Positions 40,280 through 42,090 of a stretch of 42,090 nucleotides of DNA are shown piece after piece. Within the stretch, counting starts at the first letter, position 1; each line of letters opens with the position of its first letter. A program made the translations under genes and the position numbers. Origin of the DNA: Guillardia theta CCMP2712 (taxonomy: Eukaryota; Cryptophyceae; Pyrenomonadales; Geminigeraceae); the NCBI RefSeq assembly GCF_000315625.1, contig NW_005434513.1, positions 20,381 through 62,470 on the forward strand. The letters run 5' to 3'. The notes beneath the pieces were generated by a model. The model was not told where the DNA came from. It made no database searches and saw only the letters and a list, made by a program, of their open reading frames with translations.

Positions 40280-40522
40280 TTGAGGATAAAGGTGGTAGAT
40301 GACGTCGCGTTTCTGGGCTTGACGAACAGCATCATCTACCTGTACCGTCCACACACCTACGAAAGGAGGATCAACAAGACTGTACGAGACCTCAAGAGAC
40401 AAGACCTTACAACAAGTTTGACTAGAGTCGCTGCTTCGACCTGTCTCGTAGGTTGGCGAACAGAGAGCGTCTCCCAAGCATTTCTCGCAGGTGCTAGATC
40501 GGTTTCAAGGCGTTCAGAATAA
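40280..40522 (+). pseudogene. fragment of a second DUF3431 gene
   Basis: The frame begins MRIKVVDDVAFLGLTNSIIY, matching MRVVEDVGLMGLTNSLVLLY of the intact gene. It then jumps to YERRINKTVRD, matching YERETNRSIHD, about 140 residues further on in the intact protein. The middle is absent, the C-terminal core is missing and the orientation is opposite, so this is a deleted, inverted paralogue. A possible continuation after a 3' splice-like site at 40489 (LDRFQGVQNKHGDP) has no clear counterpart. Confidence 0.6.
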
Positions 40523-41494
40523 GCACGGAGACCCGATGACCGGCAGGTTCGGGTTGCTGGTGAACTTAGATCACGACGCTTGATGCCTGGTCCCTAGCTC
40601 AACTCCTCTCCAGCAGGAACACGGAGAGGATGAGGGAGAGTCAAGAACAAGGACGAAACGCCGCGTCGGAAGGACGAGGATAACAGAACAAAGATGACGA
40701 GCATTGCGAGTACAACACTGTTGAAAGACGCGTCGACGAACATGAACCAAGAGAAAACTTGGTGGAGGACAACGAAGGAGGTCCAGATCCGCACAGCACG
40801 ATGGAGGGGGAGGGGGGGGGGGGGGGGGCTCAAGAGAAGGAGGAGGCTGTCAGGATCAAAGGAGATTATTGACTCATACTCCTCGACATTGTTTTATTTC
40901 ATAGAACAGCTGATTCCCTCTGCACACCGTTTCCGAGGAGAGAGAAGAAAAGAAGGGAAGAGAAGATAAGAGAAGAGAAGAGGAGAGGAGAGAAGAGGAA
41001 AAAGAGAAGAGAAGAAGAGGAGAGGAGAGGAGAGGAGAAGAGAGGAGAAGAGAAGAGGATATCAGATTCAGATCGGATCGGACGCTAACCCCACCTCACC
41101 TCACCTTGATGTGCCGTCATTCATGTTACTTATCTGATCACCTCTCCTGTCCCTACCCTCCCCTCCTCTCCTTCTCCACTCCACTCCGCTCCCCTCTCCG
41201 CCCCGCTCCCCTTCGCTCCTTTCCCCTTCCCTTCTCTCCTCCCTTCTCTCCTCTCCTCCCATCTCCCCTTCCCTTCTCTCTTCTTTTGTCTTCTCCTCAT
41301 CTCTCCTCATCTCTCCTCTCCCTTCTCTCCTCTCCCTACCCTTCCCTTCCCTTCCCTCCTCATCTCGCCTCTTCCCATTTCTCCTCGGAGTCCTCTCTTC
41401 TCTCCGCTCCCATCCGCTCCCATCCGCTCCCATCCGCTCCCCTCCCCTCCTCCCCTTCCCTCCTCCACTCTGCTCTGCTCTGCTCTGCTCTGCT
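40523..41494. repeat. purine- then pyrimidine-rich low-complexity region
   Basis: 40805-40828 is a G-run. 40930-41060 is AGAGG/GAAGA-rich and 41150-41470 is CCTCT/CTCCC-rich. A minus frame at 40594-40833 contains a hydrophobic stretch (FNSVVLAMLVIFVLLSSS) but has no support as a gene. Confidence 0.5.
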
Positions 41495-41592
41495 CTACTC
41501 TACTCTGCTCTGCTCTGCTCTGCTCTGCTCTGCTCTGCTCTGCTCTGCTCTGCTCTGCTCTGCTCTGCTCTGCTCTGCTCTACTCTGCTCTC
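41468..41592. repeat. pentanucleotide microsatellite CTCTG
   Basis: About 25 copies of ctctg with a few ctcta variants, flanked by further CT-rich sequence to 41815. Confidence 0.9.
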
Positions 41593-41814
41593 CCTTTCTC
41601 TCCTCTCTTCTCCCCTCCCCTGCTCTCCCTTTCTCTCCGCTCCGCTCCCCTCCTATCTCATCCCCTCCCTTTCTCTCCCTTCCGCTCCCCTCCCCTCCCT
41701 TCCGCTCCCCTCCCCTCCGCTCCCCTCCGCTCCCCTCCGCTCCGCTCCCCTCCGCTCCCCTCACTTTCTCTCCCTTCCGCTTCCCTCCACTCGCCTTCTC
41801 TCCTTCTCTCCCCG

Positions 41815-42090
41815 CGGGCTCGCTGTCGAAGTTCCGACTGCGCAGGCACATAACTGCTGGCGTGAGGTTCACTACCCCACGGATGGTTCTGTTAATGTTA
41901 TCCTTCAGCAAATTCCGCCTGTGCATCAAGAGTAAGAAACCACTTACAGGTTGAACGGACTTCAGTGCAATAAGTAGTGTCACGCTTGACTTTGATGAAA
42001 CGACCACACCTACTGACATTTTACATGAAAGAACCCAACCTGCTGGGTATGAGTGGTGCAGGCCAAACTCTTTTGTTCAATCGCGTCCTC
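41815..42090 (-). CDS. edge of an unidentified minus-strand gene (partial)
   Basis: Coding-like pieces with splice signals are visible. One exon is about 42010-41948 ([20 protein letters not shown], acceptor atgtcag, donor gtaagt). A second begins after acttaacag-type sequence near 41886 ([20 protein letters not shown]), or alternatively in another frame ([20 protein letters not shown]). The gene begins outside the window and the downstream part dissolves into CT repeats. Product unknown. Confidence 0.3.

Noticed and set aside
41468-41592. Telomeric repeat
   Set aside because: The unit CTCTG does not match known telomere units and the array is internal with gene sequence beyond it.
41106-42019. 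Frames of 282 and 174 codons rich in Leu/Ser/Pro or Arg/Glu/Gly
   Set aside because: Almost wholly encoded by CT-rich simple repeats; only the distal minus-strand part near 41850-42010 looks coding.

Overview
The window is nuclear DNA of a eukaryote with many short introns. The best-supported genes (DDB1, LSM4, a BK-type potassium channel, an LYR protein) are broken by GT-AG introns, commonly 35-130 bases long, with a minority that appear to start with GC. Base composition is mixed, microsatellites and minisatellites are dense, and cysteine-rich arrays with a CEHGR...CKxCGG unit occur twice. I infer a unicellular alga or similar protist. A cryptophyte such as Guillardia would fit, but that is an inference and not shown by any marker gene here.

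Layout. 1-1.55 kb: the 3' part of a membrane-protein gene (+). 1.75-2.5 kb: an organelle-type peptide-release factor with a GGQ motif (-). 2.8-5.0 kb: an intact helix-turn-helix gene (+) with a degenerate copy and an inverted fragment beside it. 5-6.2 kb: GC-rich, dyad-rich repeat sequence. 6.6-7.5 kb: a six-exon coiled-coil gene (+). 7.7-8.3 kb: a small five-exon gene (-). 9.07-16.07 kb: a 23-exon calcium-activated (SLO/BK type) potassium channel (-) whose C-terminus continues into a C2 domain. 16.5-17.5 kb: LSM4 (+), divergent from the channel. 17.75-18.7 kb: a small gene (-). 18.9-23.1 kb: a large, probably extracellular protein (-). 23.2-28.1 kb: two cysteine-rich 54-bp-repeat genes in inverted, convergent orientation, both carrying disabling lesions. 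29.5-33.3 kb: DDB1 (+). 33.5-34.4 kb: a mosaic tandem duplication. 35.6-36.05 kb: an LYRM7/MZM1-like protein (-). 36.1-38.0 kb: repeat island, 31 perfect copies of a 17-bp minisatellite, unresolved coding-like sequence and a 52-bp x4 repeat. 38.0-39.7 kb: a DUF3431 type II membrane protein (-), with a DUF3431 fragment (+) at 40.3 kb. 41-42 kb: simple repeats and the edge of another gene (-).

The genes do not form a pathway. They are a typical eukaryotic mixture: mRNA decay/splicing (LSM4), ubiquitin ligase and DNA repair (DDB1), mitochondrial complex III assembly (LYRM7-like), organelle translation (release factor) and ion signalling (BK-C2). The most unusual items are the BK-C2 fusion and the inverted pair of zinc-knuckle-like arrays. 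Exon coordinates were assembled by eye from splice signals, reading phase and recalled family sequence. They are strong for DDB1, LSM4 and the channel, and tentative where stated.
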